Shown: positions 16,265-24,480, counted from the first letter of the stretch. The stretch: 64,000 nt of DNA from an uncultured Blautia sp. (GCA_900547685.1 URHS01000002.1:1-64000); one strand, 5' to 3'. The notes: generated by a model from the sequence alone, not told the origin. Numbers and translations: made by a program.

Positions 16265-17449
16265 ATGAAAGAATTAGCTTTAAAATACGGTTGTAATCCA
16301 AATCAGAAACCATCCAGAATTTATATGGCAAATGACAGTGAACTTCCTATTAAGGTATTGTCCGGCAAACCGGGATATATCAATTTCTTAGATGCATTTA
16401 ACGGTTGGCAGTTAGTAAGAGATTTGAAAAAGGCAACAGGTCTTCCGGCTGCAACATCTTTCAAACATGTATCTCCGGCAGGTGCAGCAGTAGGTCTTCC
16501 TCTTACAGAAACTCTGGCAAAAATTTACTGGGTAAACGATATGGATTGGCAGAGTTTTTCACCAATCGCCTGCGCTTATGCAAGAGCAAGAGGCGCTGAC
16601 CGTATGTCTTCCTTTGGTGATTTCATTGCTTTGTCTGATGTATGTGATAAAGATACTGCATTATTGATTAAAAGGGAAGTATCTGACGGTGTTATTGCAC
16701 CGGGTTATACAGAAGAAGCTCTGGAAATTCTGGGACAGAAGAAAAAAGGAAACTACAATGTCATTGAAATTGATGAAAATTATGTGCCGGCTCAGTTAGA
16801 GCACAAAGAAGTGTTTGGTATTACTTTTGAGCAGGGACGTCAGGAACTTTGTATTGATGATGAATTAATTTCTAATGTAGTTACAGAAAATAAAGAACTG
16901 ACAGAAGAAGCAAAAAGAGATTTAAAGATTTCCCTGATTATTTTGAAATATACACAGTCTAACTCTGTATGTTTTGTAAAAGACGGACAGGCAATTGGTG
17001 TAGGTGCAGGACAGCAGTCCCGTGTACACTGTACACGTTTGGCAGGTCAGAAAGCAGATAACTGGTGGTTAAGACAGTGTCCGAAAGTTTTAAATCTGCC
17101 GTTTAAAGAAAGTATCAGCCGTGCAGAAAGAGATAATGCCATTGATGTATATATTGGAGAAGAATATATGGATGTTCTGGCAGATGGTGCATGGGAAAAT
17201 ACTTTTACAGAAAAACCAGAAGTGTTTACAAGAGAAGAAAAAAGAGAATGGCTTGATAAAATGCAGGATGTTATTCTTGGCTCTGATGCATTCTTCCCAT
17301 TTTCTGATAACATTGAAAGAGCACATAAAAGCGGTGTGGCTTATATTGCACAGCCAGGTGGCTCTGTACGTGATGATGCAGTAATTGAAACCTGTAATAA
17401 ATATAATATGGTGATGGCGTTTACAGGTATTCGCCTGTTCCACCACTAA
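16265..17449 (+). CDS. AICAR formyltransferase, stand-alone
   Basis: A 394-residue phosphoribosylaminoimidazolecarboxamide formyltransferase that uses 10-formyl-tetrahydrofolate to convert AICAR to FAICAR. It corresponds to the C-terminal AICARFT part of PurH but is encoded alone. SFKHVSPAGAAVG carries the catalytic Lys-His pair, followed by DWQSFSPIACAYARARGADR, GVGAGQQSRVHC (the folate-binding GxGxGQxSR pattern), DAFFPFSD and AQPGGSVRDD, all conserved landmarks of the domain. The ribosome site AGAAGGGAG precedes ATG 16265. It forms an operon with the IMP cyclohydrolase under the ZTP riboswitch and is ended by a compact UUCG-loop terminator. Confidence 0.95.
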   Translation: MKELALKYGCNPNQKPSRIYMANDSELPIKVLSGKPGYINFLDAFNGWQLVRDLKKATGLPAATSFKHVSPAGAAVGLPLTETLAKIYWVNDMDWQSFSPIACAYARARGADRMSSFGDFIALSDVCDKDTALLIKREVSDGVIAPGYTEEALEILGQKKKGNYNVIEIDENYVPAQLEHKEVFGITFEQGRQELCIDDELISNVVTENKELTEEAKRDLKISLIILKYTQSNSVCFVKDGQAIGVGAGQQSRVHCTRLAGQKADNWWLRQCPKVLNLPFKESISRAERDNAIDVYIGEEYMDVLADGAWENTFTEKPEVFTREEKREWLDKMQDVILGSDAFFPFSDNIERAHKSGVAYIAQPGGSVRDDAVIETCNKYNMVMAFTGIRLFHH

Positions 17450-17457
17450 AAAGAAAG

Positions 17458-17480
17458 AGACACCTTCGGGTGTCTTTTTT
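17458..17480 (+). terminator. UUCG-tetraloop terminator
   Basis: AGACACC (17458-17464), loop TTCG, GGTGTCT (17469-17475), then a T run to 17480, eight bases after the formyltransferase stop codon. Confidence 0.95.
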
Positions 17481-17613
17481 ATGTAATAGGAACATTACAG
17501 AGTAATTTCCTATTACATAAAAAGTGCTCCGCGCAGGAAGCGCACTTGCGTGGAGATGTAACATGTCGCAAGCGACCACGCTCGGCGCGAAAATGTGCTA
17601 TGGCACATTCTTT
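17481..17613 (+). repeat. Structured dispersed repeat element, copy 1
   Basis: A GC-rich multi-hairpin element in the gap between the purine operon and ddh. It begins with a long palindrome (17481-17492/17507-17518 plus 17494-17498/17502-17506, triloop AGA). Then come AAGTGC/GCACTT (17522-17527/17542-17547), CGCGC/GCGCG (17530-17534/17585-17589), GCGTGG/CCACGC (17548-17553/17576-17581), GTCGC/GCGAC (17565-17569/17572-17576) and AATGTGC/GCACATT (17592-17598/17603-17609), ending in CTTT. The same ordered set with different arm sequences occurs at 52784-52974. No matching named family is known to me. A minus-strand ORF over it is rejected. Confidence 0.8.
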
Positions 17614-17641
17614 ATTCTGTAAGATACGCATATAAAAACCA

Positions 17642-17669
17642 TTGACAAAGAGCAGGTTTTTGATATACT
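17642..17669 (+). promoter_or_regulatory. Strong promoter for ddh
   Basis: TTGACA (17642-17647), 16-base spacer, TATACT (17664-17669) with TG at 17661-17662, directly after the repeat element. Confidence 0.85.
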
Positions 17670-17713
17670 TTGAGAGTAAATAGTGAGTCAAAGAACAGAT
17701 AGGAGAGTGAAAT

Positions 17714-18700
17714 ATGAGTATTAAAATTGGTATTTTAGGATATGGTAACTTAGGTAGAGGTGTGGAGTGCGCTGTGAAGCATAACCCTGATATGGAGCTG
17801 ACAGCAGTATTTACACGTCGTAATCCTGCAGATGTTCAGATTTTGACAGAAACAGCAAAGGTTTATCATGTAGATGAAGCCGTAAAAATGAAGGATGAAA
17901 TCGATGTTTTAATTCTCTGTGGCGGAAGTGCTACAGATTTACCAGTTCAGACTCCTGAATTTGCACAGTATTTTAATGTGGTAGATAGCTTTGATACTCA
18001 TGCAAGAATTCCAGAGCATTTTCAGGCCGTAGATGAGGCTGCTAAGAAGGGGAATAAGGTTGCTATGATTTCCGTAGGCTGGGATCCTGGTATGTTTTCT
18101 TTAAATCGTCTTTATGCAAATGCGATTTTACCGGAAGGAAAAGATTATACTTTCTGGGGAAAAGGTGTCAGCCAGGGACATTCTGATGCAGTTAGAAGAA
18201 TTGAAGGGGTATTGGATGCAAGACAGTACACAATTCCTGTAAAGGAAGCTTTAGATGCGGTAAGAGAAGGAAAAAATCCAGAGCTTACCACACGTCAGAA
18301 ACATACAAGAGAGGTATTTGTAGTTACTTGTGAAGACGCAGATAAAGCAAAAATTGAGCAGGAAATTAAAACTATGCCAAACTATTTTGATGAATATGAT
18401 ACAACGGTACATTTCATTACAGAAGAAGAAATGAAAGCAGAACATACAGGACTTCCGCATGGAGGATTTGTAATCCGCAGCGGAAATACAGGATGGGAAG
18501 ATGAACACAAACATGTAATAGAATATAGTTTGAAATTGGATTCTAATCCAGAATTCACATCATCTGTTATTACAGCTTATGCAAGAGCTGCTTACCGTAT
18601 GAGCCAAGAAGGACAGAAAGGCTGCAAAACAGTATTTGATGTGGCACCTGCTTATTTAAGCCTTCAGACACCAGAAGAACTTCGTGCAAAAATGTTATAG
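17714..18700 (+). CDS. ddh: meso-Diaminopimelate D-dehydrogenase
   Basis: A 328-residue NADPH-dependent enzyme that forms meso-diaminopimelate from tetrahydrodipicolinate and ammonia in one step, feeding lysine and peptidoglycan synthesis. The N-terminal GILGYGNLGRGVE is the dinucleotide-binding turn and FTRRNP supplies the NADPH phosphate-binding arginines. LCGGSATDLP, SFDTHARIPEHF, ISVGWDPGMFSLNR, WGKGVSQGHSDAVRRI and the C-terminal DVAPAYLS are characteristic of Ddh. Its length agrees with the family (about 320-330). AGGAGAG precedes ATG 17714. The YitT-like gene follows after 23 bases, so they may share a transcript. Confidence 0.95.
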   Translation: MSIKIGILGYGNLGRGVECAVKHNPDMELTAVFTRRNPADVQILTETAKVYHVDEAVKMKDEIDVLILCGGSATDLPVQTPEFAQYFNVVDSFDTHARIPEHFQAVDEAAKKGNKVAMISVGWDPGMFSLNRLYANAILPEGKDYTFWGKGVSQGHSDAVRRIEGVLDARQYTIPVKEALDAVREGKNPELTTRQKHTREVFVVTCEDADKAKIEQEIKTMPNYFDEYDTTVHFITEEEMKAEHTGLPHGGFVIRSGNTGWEDEHKHVIEYSLKLDSNPEFTSSVITAYARAAYRMSQEGQKGCKTVFDVAPAYLSLQTPEELRAKML

Positions 18701-18723
18701 GGTTTGGAGGAAGTGAATAAAAA

Positions 18724-19590
18724 GTGAGTGCTAAGGTAGATGCAAAAAAAGAGACAAAGAGAATTCTGTTTGGTCTTATCGGTGCGGTAATCATGGCAGT
18801 GAATATTAAGACCTTTGTGCGGGCAGGAGGATTATATCCAGGAGGATTTAATGGTGTTACACTGTTATTTCAGACCATTTGCGACAGGTTTTTTGATATT
18901 ACAGTACCTTTTTCTCCTATCAGTTTAGCGTTAAATGCGATTCCAGCAATTATCAGCTTTAAAGCTATAGGTAAGAAATTTACGGTTGTTACAAGCTGTA
19001 TGATTGTTGCTACCAGTATTTTGACGGATATTGTTCCGGCAGTTCCTATTACAGAAGATATTCTGTTGATTAGTATATTTGGAGGCTTGATTAATGGAGT
19101 TGCAATCAGTATTTCACTAATAGGAGGAACTTCAACAGGCGGAACAGATTTTATTGCCATTTACTTTGCGGAAAAGAAAAATAAAGACGTGTGGAATTAT
19201 ATTTTATTGGGAAATGCGGTTGTCCTTTTGATTGCGGGTTACCTCTTTGGATGGGATAAAGCACTTTATTCTATTATTTTCCAGTATACATCTACACAGA
19301 TGATACATTTATTGTATCAAAATTATAAGAAAGTTACATTATTTGTGGTTACAGAAAATGCTGAGGCTGTTTATCAGGCTATTTCAGAGGTTACAAATCA
19401 CAGTGCAACAGAATTTTCAGCAACGGGAATGTATTCTAATGAGAAACGAAAAATGATTTACTCTGTTGTATCCACAGTAGAGGCAAAGATGCTTACCAGA
19501 AAAGTTATGGAAGCAGATGCCCATGCATTTGTAAATATTGTGAAAACAGACACATTGCTGGGACGTTTCTATCAGGAAAATAATTATTAA
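18724..19590 (+). CDS. YitT family membrane protein (DUF161/DUF2179)
   Basis: A 288-residue integral membrane protein. The start is GTG 18724, preceded by TTGGAGGAAG. Five or so membrane segments cover about residues 13-190, including GGLYPGGFNGVTLLFQT and the glycine-rich GGTSTGGTDFIAIYFA, a hallmark of the family. The C-terminal 80 residues form the soluble DUF2179 domain (VTLFVVTENAEAVYQAI through VNIVKTDTLLGRFY). The function of YitT proteins is not settled, and transport has been proposed. It is followed by a bidirectional terminator shared with the convergent purF-like gene. Confidence 0.9.
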   Translation: MSAKVDAKKETKRILFGLIGAVIMAVNIKTFVRAGGLYPGGFNGVTLLFQTICDRFFDITVPFSPISLALNAIPAIISFKAIGKKFTVVTSCMIVATSILTDIVPAVPITEDILLISIFGGLINGVAISISLIGGTSTGGTDFIAIYFAEKKNKDVWNYILLGNAVVLLIAGYLFGWDKALYSIIFQYTSTQMIHLLYQNYKKVTLFVVTENAEAVYQAISEVTNHSATEFSATGMYSNEKRKMIYSVVSTVEAKMLTRKVMEADAHAFVNIVKTDTLLGRFYQENNY

Positions 19591-19593
19591 CAC

Positions 19594-19640
19594 AAAAAAG
19601 CCATTATATTAAGCTTCGAGCTTAAATATAACGGCTTTTT
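19594..19640. terminator. Bidirectional terminator between convergent genes
   Basis: A long stem (A-rich left arm from 19594, TTCG-containing loop near 19614-19619, right arm ending in T5 at 19636-19640) with one A/G mismatch and one bulge. Both flanks give T runs on the appropriate strand. Confidence 0.9.
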
Positions 19641-19656
19641 CTATTTTTATGAAATA

Positions 19657-21075
19657 TTATTTTTTACCGCTGAAGCAGTAAGTACATACTTTACATGGCT
19701 CAATTGGAATGGAAGATAATAAATCATCCAGACGGTGGAAATGCAAAGTAGTAAAGTTTAACTGTCTTCCAATTTCTTCCAACATTTCTTTATAGTTTTG
19801 AGAATCTGGATCAGCATAAGACTCTAAAATTTCACGGCTTACGTTTTCTCCTTCTCTTGCAGCGATAATTCTTCTTGTGATTAAATCCATTTCGGACTTA
19901 GAGCGAGAGAAGTTCAAATAAGGGCATCCAAACATTAAAGGTGGACATGCCGGACGGATATGTACTTCTTTTGCACCACTGTTATATAAGAACTCTGTGG
20001 TTTCACGAAGCTGTGTTCCACGAACAATAGAGTCGTCAATCAGTAAAAGCTTGCGATTTTTAATCAATGCCTCAACAGGAATTAATTTCATTTTTGCAAT
20101 GAGATTACGCTGTTCCTGACGAGACGGCATAAAGGAGCGAGGCCATGTTGGAGTATATTTAATAAATGGGCGGGCAAAAGGAATGCCAGACTCGTTTGCA
20201 TAGCCAATTGCATGGGCAATACCGGAATCCGGTACACCGGCTACTAAATCCGGTTTTACATCATCTCGCTGTGCATCACGTTGTGCTAGTTTTTTACCAC
20301 ATTCGTAGCGCATATTCTCTACATTGATGCCTTCGTAGGTAGAGGTAGGATAACCATAATATACCCACAGGAAAGAACAAATTTTCATTTCGTTTAAAGG
20401 CTCTGCTACAGTTTCACAGCTTTCCGGAGTCAGATAAACAATTTCTCCGGGGCCTAATTCTTTTAATGTTTCATAACCCAAATTAAGGTAAGCAAAACTT
20501 TCAAAAGAAACACAATGTGCTCCGTTCTTATGACCTACAATAAGAGGAGTTCTTCCCATGCGGTCACGAGCAGCGTAAATACCTTCCGGAGTTAAAATGA
20601 GAAGCGTCATAGAACCCTCAATTAATTCCTGCGCATAACGAATACCGTCTACAATTGTTTCTTGTTGGTTAATTAAAGATGCAACGATTTCAGTTGGGTT
20701 AATACATCCACCGCTCATTTCTAAGAAATGTGTACAGCCGTTCTTGTAAGAAATATCAACAAGTTCATCGGTATTGTTAATTTTACCTACTGTTGTAATA
20801 GCAAAGCTGCCTAAATGGGATTGTACTAAAAGCGGCTGAGGCTCATTATCTGAAATACAGCCGATACCACAGGTTCCTTCCAGTTCATCTAAATCACCAT
20901 CGAATTTTGTACGGAATGGTGTGTTTTCAATGTTATGGATTGAGCGGTTAAAGCCGTTTTCCCCATATACTGCAAGTCCTCCGCGTCTGGTACCTAAATG
21001 AGAATGATAGTCTGTTCCGAAAAATAAATCCAGGGTACAACTGGACTTAGATGTTACTCCAAATATTCCACCCAT
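19657..21075 (-). CDS. Amidophosphoribosyltransferase homologue lacking the catalytic N-terminal Cys
   Basis: A 472-residue PurF-type protein with an N-terminal Ntn-glutaminase domain and a C-terminal type I phosphoribosyltransferase domain. PurF makes phosphoribosylamine from PRPP and glutamine. The PRPP loop is intact (LLLIDDSIVRGTQLRE), and cysteines matching the Fe-S ligands of Bacillus PurF are present in MKICSFLW, FGCPY and CKVCTYC. The N-terminus is MGGIFGV, where the nucleophile should be Cys as in (M)CGIFG; no upstream in-frame codons restore it and AAAGGAG correctly precedes this ATG. The glutaminase half is therefore predicted inactive, so the protein may use free ammonia, act with another subunit, or be regulatory. 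The remaining glutaminase fold (GTRRGG, CGIGCISDNEPQP) is conserved, which argues against decay. Confidence 0.88.
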   Translation of the reverse strand: MGGIFGVTSKSSCTLDLFFGTDYHSHLGTRRGGLAVYGENGFNRSIHNIENTPFRTKFDGDLDELEGTCGIGCISDNEPQPLLVQSHLGSFAITTVGKINNTDELVDISYKNGCTHFLEMSGGCINPTEIVASLINQQETIVDGIRYAQELIEGSMTLLILTPEGIYAARDRMGRTPLIVGHKNGAHCVSFESFAYLNLGYETLKELGPGEIVYLTPESCETVAEPLNEMKICSFLWVYYGYPTSTYEGINVENMRYECGKKLAQRDAQRDDVKPDLVAGVPDSGIAHAIGYANESGIPFARPFIKYTPTWPRSFMPSRQEQRNLIAKMKLIPVEALIKNRKLLLIDDSIVRGTQLRETTEFLYNSGAKEVHIRPACPPLMFGCPYLNFSRSKSEMDLITRRIIAAREGENVSREILESYADPDSQNYKEMLEEIGRQLNFTTLHFHRLDDLLSSIPIEPCKVCTYCFSGKK

Positions 21076-21172
21076 TGCTGTTCTCCTTTTCTTGGAATTA
21101 CCAATTTAATGTTCACCTTATTATATACTCTCAAATTACTTTTCGTAAAGAGATTTTGGGAAAGTTTTTCAC

Positions 21173-21201
21173 TTCGCAAGGGAGAAAAAATAGTGTATAA
21201 T
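21173..21201 (+). promoter_or_regulatory. Promoter for the exonuclease III - polymerase IV operon
   Basis: TTCGCA (21173-21178), 17-base spacer, perfect TATAAT (21196-21201), between the divergent purF-like and exonuclease genes. Confidence 0.65.
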
Positions 21202-21242
21202 GAAAATTGAAATGTGCAAATAGACAAGAAAAGGAGAACAGA

Positions 21243-21998
21243 ATGAAGTTTATTTCATGGAATGTAAATGGTCTGCGGGCGTGTGTAAAAAAGGGATTTA
21301 CAGAATTTTTTGAACAGACAGATGCTGATTTTTTTTGTATACAGGAAACAAAGCTGCAGGAAGGACAGATTGATTTTGCACCGGAAGGTTATTTCTGTTA
21401 TTGGAATTATGCTGTAAAAAAAGGATATTCCGGTACAGCAATTTTTGCAAAAAAAGAACCATTAAATGTGCAGTATGGTATTGGCATAGAAGAACACGAT
21501 CAAGAAGGGCGTGTGATTACATTAGAATATGAGAATTTTTATATGGTTACGGTCTATACACCGAACTCTCAAAGCGAGTTGGCAAGGTTATCCTATCGTA
21601 TGCAGTGGGAGGAGGATTTTAGAAATTATCTACAGAAATTAGATAAGAAAAAGCCGGTGGTTATGTGTGGTGATTTGAATGTGGCACATAAAGAAATTGA
21701 TTTGAAAAATCCTAAGACAAACCGTCATAATGCAGGATTTACGGATGAAGAGAGGGAAAAATTCACCACATTTTTGGAAGCTGGATTTACAGATACATTC
21801 CGTTACTTTTATCCTGATAAAACAGAGATTTATTCTTGGTGGTCTTATCGCTTTAAAGCCAGAGAAAAGAATGCGGGTTGGAGAATTGATTATTTCTGTA
21901 CTTCAAAAAGGCTGGATGAAAAATTAGTTTCAGCTTCTATTCATACAGAAATTTTCGGTTCAGACCATTGTCCGGTAGAAGTTCAGATTGAATTATAA
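21243..21998 (+). CDS. Exodeoxyribonuclease III / AP endonuclease
   Basis: A 251-residue exonuclease III-family enzyme that cleaves at abasic sites and trims 3' ends in base excision repair. MKFISWNVNGLRA has the first metal-site Asn, IQETKLQ the metal-binding Glu, TVYTPNS and CGDLNVAH the catalytic Asp-Asn pair, YSWWSYRF the DNA-contact segment, WRIDYF the Asp, and GSDHCPV the final catalytic Asp-His. ATG 21243 is selected because AAAAGGAG precedes it and the conserved domain begins there; an earlier in-frame start at 21207 would add 12 residues. DNA polymerase IV follows by 22 bases, making a DNA repair operon. Confidence 0.95.
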   Translation: MKFISWNVNGLRACVKKGFTEFFEQTDADFFCIQETKLQEGQIDFAPEGYFCYWNYAVKKGYSGTAIFAKKEPLNVQYGIGIEEHDQEGRVITLEYENFYMVTVYTPNSQSELARLSYRMQWEEDFRNYLQKLDKKKPVVMCGDLNVAHKEIDLKNPKTNRHNAGFTDEEREKFTTFLEAGFTDTFRYFYPDKTEIYSWWSYRFKAREKNAGWRIDYFCTSKRLDEKLVSASIHTEIFGSDHCPVEVQIEL

Positions 21999-22020
21999 GT
22001 GAGAAAATGGGGGCAAAAAT

Positions 22021-23301
22021 ATGTCTGATTGCGAAAAGGTGATTTTTCATATTGATGTGAACAGTGCTTTTTTATCATGGGAGGCAGTTTACCGCTTAGA
22101 GCAGGGAGGAACGGTAGATTTAAGAGAAATTCCCTGTGCTGTAGGGGGAGATAAAAGCAAGAGAAGGGGCATTATTTTGGCAAAATCTCTGTCTGCAAAA
22201 GCCTGTGGTGTAAAGACAGGAGAACCTTTGACAGAGGCTTTAAAAAAGTGTCCGTCTTTAATTGTTGTACCTGCTCATCATAGTATGTATCGTCAGTATT
22301 CTCAAAAGTTTCTCAATATTTTAAGAGAGTACAGCCCTTCGGTGGAGCAGTACAGTATTGATGAGGCGTTTATGGATATGACAGGAATGGAAAAACTGAT
22401 AGGAAGTCCTGTTGCTTTTGCCCATAAGTTAAAAAACAGAATTAGTAAAGAGTTGGGATTTACGGTAAATATCGGGATTTCCAGTAATAAATATTTGGCA
22501 AAAATGGCATCAGATTTTGAAAAACCGGATAAGGTACATACCTTATTTCCAACAGAGATGAAAGCAAAAATGTGGCCTTTGCCGGTATCAGATTTGTTGT
22601 TTGTGGGAAGGGCTACTACACAGGTTTTAAAGAAACTGGGCATTTATACTATAGGAGACCTTGCTAATACAGATGTGGAAATTTTAAAATGTCATTTAAA
22701 AAAACAGGGAGAGAGCATCTGGAATTTTGCTAATGGCAGAGATACTTCGTTGGTGGAGAGCGACAGTCAGGGGAATAAAGGATACGGGAACAGTACTACC
22801 ATTGCCTTTGATGTGACGGACGAAGGAACTGCAAAGATGGTACTTCTTTCCTTATGTGAAACAGTGGCAGCAAGACTTCGAAAGGACGATGTAAAGGCTG
22901 AAGTAGTGTCTGTTTCTATTCGAAGCTTTGAGATGAAGAACGTTTCTCATCAAAAAATTATGGCAGCGCCTACCAATATCACGGGAGAAATTTATAATAC
23001 AGTCTGTGTATTGTTTGACGAACTTTGGGATAGCACACCGATTCGCCATTTAGGCGTACATACAAGCCGTGTTTCCAGAGAGGAACGGGGACGTCAGATG
23101 TCTTTATTTGATTTGGATACCAATTACGAAAAGATGGAAAAAATGGATATAGCGGTAGATAAGATTAGAAAAAAATTCGGTAACAATGCGATTATGAGAG
23201 CATCTTTTTTGGATAATAAAAAGATAGAGAATATGATGGGTGGTCATCCGGACGGAAGACAAGTAGATTTGAAAACGTTGAAAGAGAAGAAAAATGAGTG
23301 A
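22021..23301 (+). CDS. dinB: DNA polymerase IV (Y-family translesion polymerase)
   Basis: A 426-residue Y-family DNA polymerase for translesion synthesis. HIDVNSAFLSWEA carries the first metal Asp, GIILAKSLSAKACGVKTGEP matches the fingers, and QYSIDEAFMDMT holds the catalytic Asp-Glu pair. The helix-hairpin-helix is in the region LGIYTIGDLANTDVEIL, and the little-finger domain follows. RQMSLFD at about residues 358-364 is a beta-clamp-binding motif. The gene's last eight bases overlap the following 70-residue gene. It resembles the ImpB/MucB/SamB subgroup typical of clostridia rather than E. coli DinB in starting segment (long QGGTVDLREIPCAVGGDKSK loop). Confidence 0.94.
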   Translation: MSDCEKVIFHIDVNSAFLSWEAVYRLEQGGTVDLREIPCAVGGDKSKRRGIILAKSLSAKACGVKTGEPLTEALKKCPSLIVVPAHHSMYRQYSQKFLNILREYSPSVEQYSIDEAFMDMTGMEKLIGSPVAFAHKLKNRISKELGFTVNIGISSNKYLAKMASDFEKPDKVHTLFPTEMKAKMWPLPVSDLLFVGRATTQVLKKLGIYTIGDLANTDVEILKCHLKKQGESIWNFANGRDTSLVESDSQGNKGYGNSTTIAFDVTDEGTAKMVLLSLCETVAARLRKDDVKAEVVSVSIRSFEMKNVSHQKIMAAPTNITGEIYNTVCVLFDELWDSTPIRHLGVHTSRVSREERGRQMSLFDLDTNYEKMEKMDIAVDKIRKKFGNNAIMRASFLDNKKIENMMGGHPDGRQVDLKTLKEKKNE

Positions 23302-23506
23302 AATAATTGAAGAATTTTTTAATGGGTATTGTAAAAATTATGACATGGCAAGAACTGCCATAGGCGAATTTACGGATATAAACGGAGTTTTAAATCTAGA
23401 TCAGATTGATTGCGATTATGGAAAATGTCCTTATAGTGAGGACTGCGAAATGATGCATAAAGTATTTGAATTTATAAAAGAAAGGGAAGGGAAAAAGAAA
23501 TGTTAA
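23294..23506 (+). CDS. Small Cys-rich protein of unknown function, coupled to dinB
   Basis: A 70-residue acidic protein. ATG 23294 lies within the end of dinB (8-base overlap) and the stop overlaps the next gene by 7 bases, so the three genes are translationally linked. It has five cysteines, with CDYGKCPYSEDC (C-x4-C-x5-C spacing) followed by a His, which could bind metal or an Fe-S cluster, and a C-terminal Cys. No family is recognised. The overlaps and neighbours argue that it is real; a role as a polymerase accessory is only a guess from position. Confidence 0.7.
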   Translation: MSEIIEEFFNGYCKNYDMARTAIGEFTDINGVLNLDQIDCDYGKCPYSEDCEMMHKVFEFIKEREGKKKC

Positions 23507-23943
23507 ATATCAGGGATATTCAGGAAAGTGACAGACAGGAATTCTTTCAGATGGCGAAGGAATTTTATGGAGGACCGGCATGCGATCATGATGTTCCGAC
23601 AGAACATTTTGAGGCAACTTTGCAGGAATGTATGAGAAGTAAGGAATATTCCCGCGTATTGATGTTAGAAGATGAAACCGGTGTAGTAGGATATTTTCTT
23701 CTTGCAATCACATGGAGCAATGAAGCCGGAGGAATTACCATCTGGTTGGACGAATTGTTTTTCAAGAGCAGCTCCAGAGGAAAGGGCTATGGTACAGAGG
23801 TATTCGATTGGGTAGAAAAAGAATATCCTCATGCAAAGCGTTTCCGTCTGGAGGCAACTTACAGTAATGAAAGAGCAATTTCCCTTTACAGCCGTTTAGG
23901 TTACAAAGAACTGCACTATTATCAGATGATTAAGGAACGTTAA
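23500..23943 (+). CDS. GNAT family N-acetyltransferase
   Basis: A 147-residue GNAT enzyme. It starts MLNIRDIQESDRQEFFQMAKEFY, has the central beta-strand GVVGYFLLAITWS, the acetyl-CoA pyrophosphate loop SSRGKGYGTEVFDWVE (the R/Q-x-x-G-x-G/A signature) and the final NERAISLYSRLGY motif. The substrate is unknown. It overlaps the preceding small gene by 7 bases and ends three bases before the convergent ECF-transporter gene, with no terminator hairpin between them. Confidence 0.9.
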   Translation: MLNIRDIQESDRQEFFQMAKEFYGGPACDHDVPTEHFEATLQECMRSKEYSRVLMLEDETGVVGYFLLAITWSNEAGGITIWLDELFFKSSSRGKGYGTEVFDWVEKEYPHAKRFRLEATYSNERAISLYSRLGYKELHYYQMIKER

Positions 23944-23946
23944 ATG

Positions 23947-24480
23947 TTACAGTGTTCCACTGCTTGCTGCAATCATACGCTTTACATCCGGTACTGCGGC
24001 AAGAACAGGATAGAGGATCTGGGAAAGCAGAAGACCGCTTGTTCCCTGAATAAGATTGGCAGGAATGCTGGCAGCAGCACCTTGTCCGTATAGGAAAAAT
24101 TCAAAAAAGAAATATCCTCCGGCTACCAGAATAATATCGGCAATTCCTCCAAGGGCTAATGCCAGATAGTGCTTTTTAGAAAAGCTTGTAAATTTTCGAA
24201 AGATAAGGGCAGAGGAAAAGGCTACCAATCCTTTAATAAGAAAAGTAATAGGAACGTAAACCAGATAGCCGCCTAATAAGTCTGCCAGACAAGAGCCGAT
24301 TCCGGCAATGAGAAAACCCCATACAGGACCGAAAAGAGCTCCGGATAGGATAACAAGGGCATCACCCGGATGGATATACCCCCCTGTTCCGGGAGTAGGA
24401 ATGCGGATAGACATGGTAGCTACACAAGTCAGCGCCATAAAAAGGGCGGACAGAACTAATTTTTTTGTTTGAAATTTCAT
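23947..24480 (-). CDS. ECF transporter substrate-binding (S) component
   Basis: A 177-residue membrane protein with about five or six hydrophobic segments. The motif IRIPTPGTGGYIHPGDALVI followed by FGPVWGFLIAGIGSCLADLLGGY is typical of the ECF S components in the RibU/HmpT-like group (PF07155), which capture a vitamin and dock onto a shared energising module. No ecfA, ecfA' or ecfT gene is here, as is normal for group II systems that share one module. The vitamin cannot be named from sequence; no thiamine, FMN or folate riboswitch precedes it. AAAGGAGT precedes ATG on the minus strand. It lies downstream of xpt but beyond a hairpin. Confidence 0.85.
   Translation of the reverse strand: MKFQTKKLVLSALFMALTCVATMSIRIPTPGTGGYIHPGDALVILSGALFGPVWGFLIAGIGSCLADLLGGYLVYVPITFLIKGLVAFSSALIFRKFTSFSKKHYLALALGGIADIILVAGGYFFFEFFLYGQGAAASIPANLIQGTSGLLLSQILYPVLAAVPDVKRMIAASSGTL

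Noticed and set aside
17479..17691. 70-codon minus-strand frame over the structured repeat and ddh promoter
   Set aside because: It lies across hairpins and the promoter, has no ribosome site, and its sequence is explained by the repeat.
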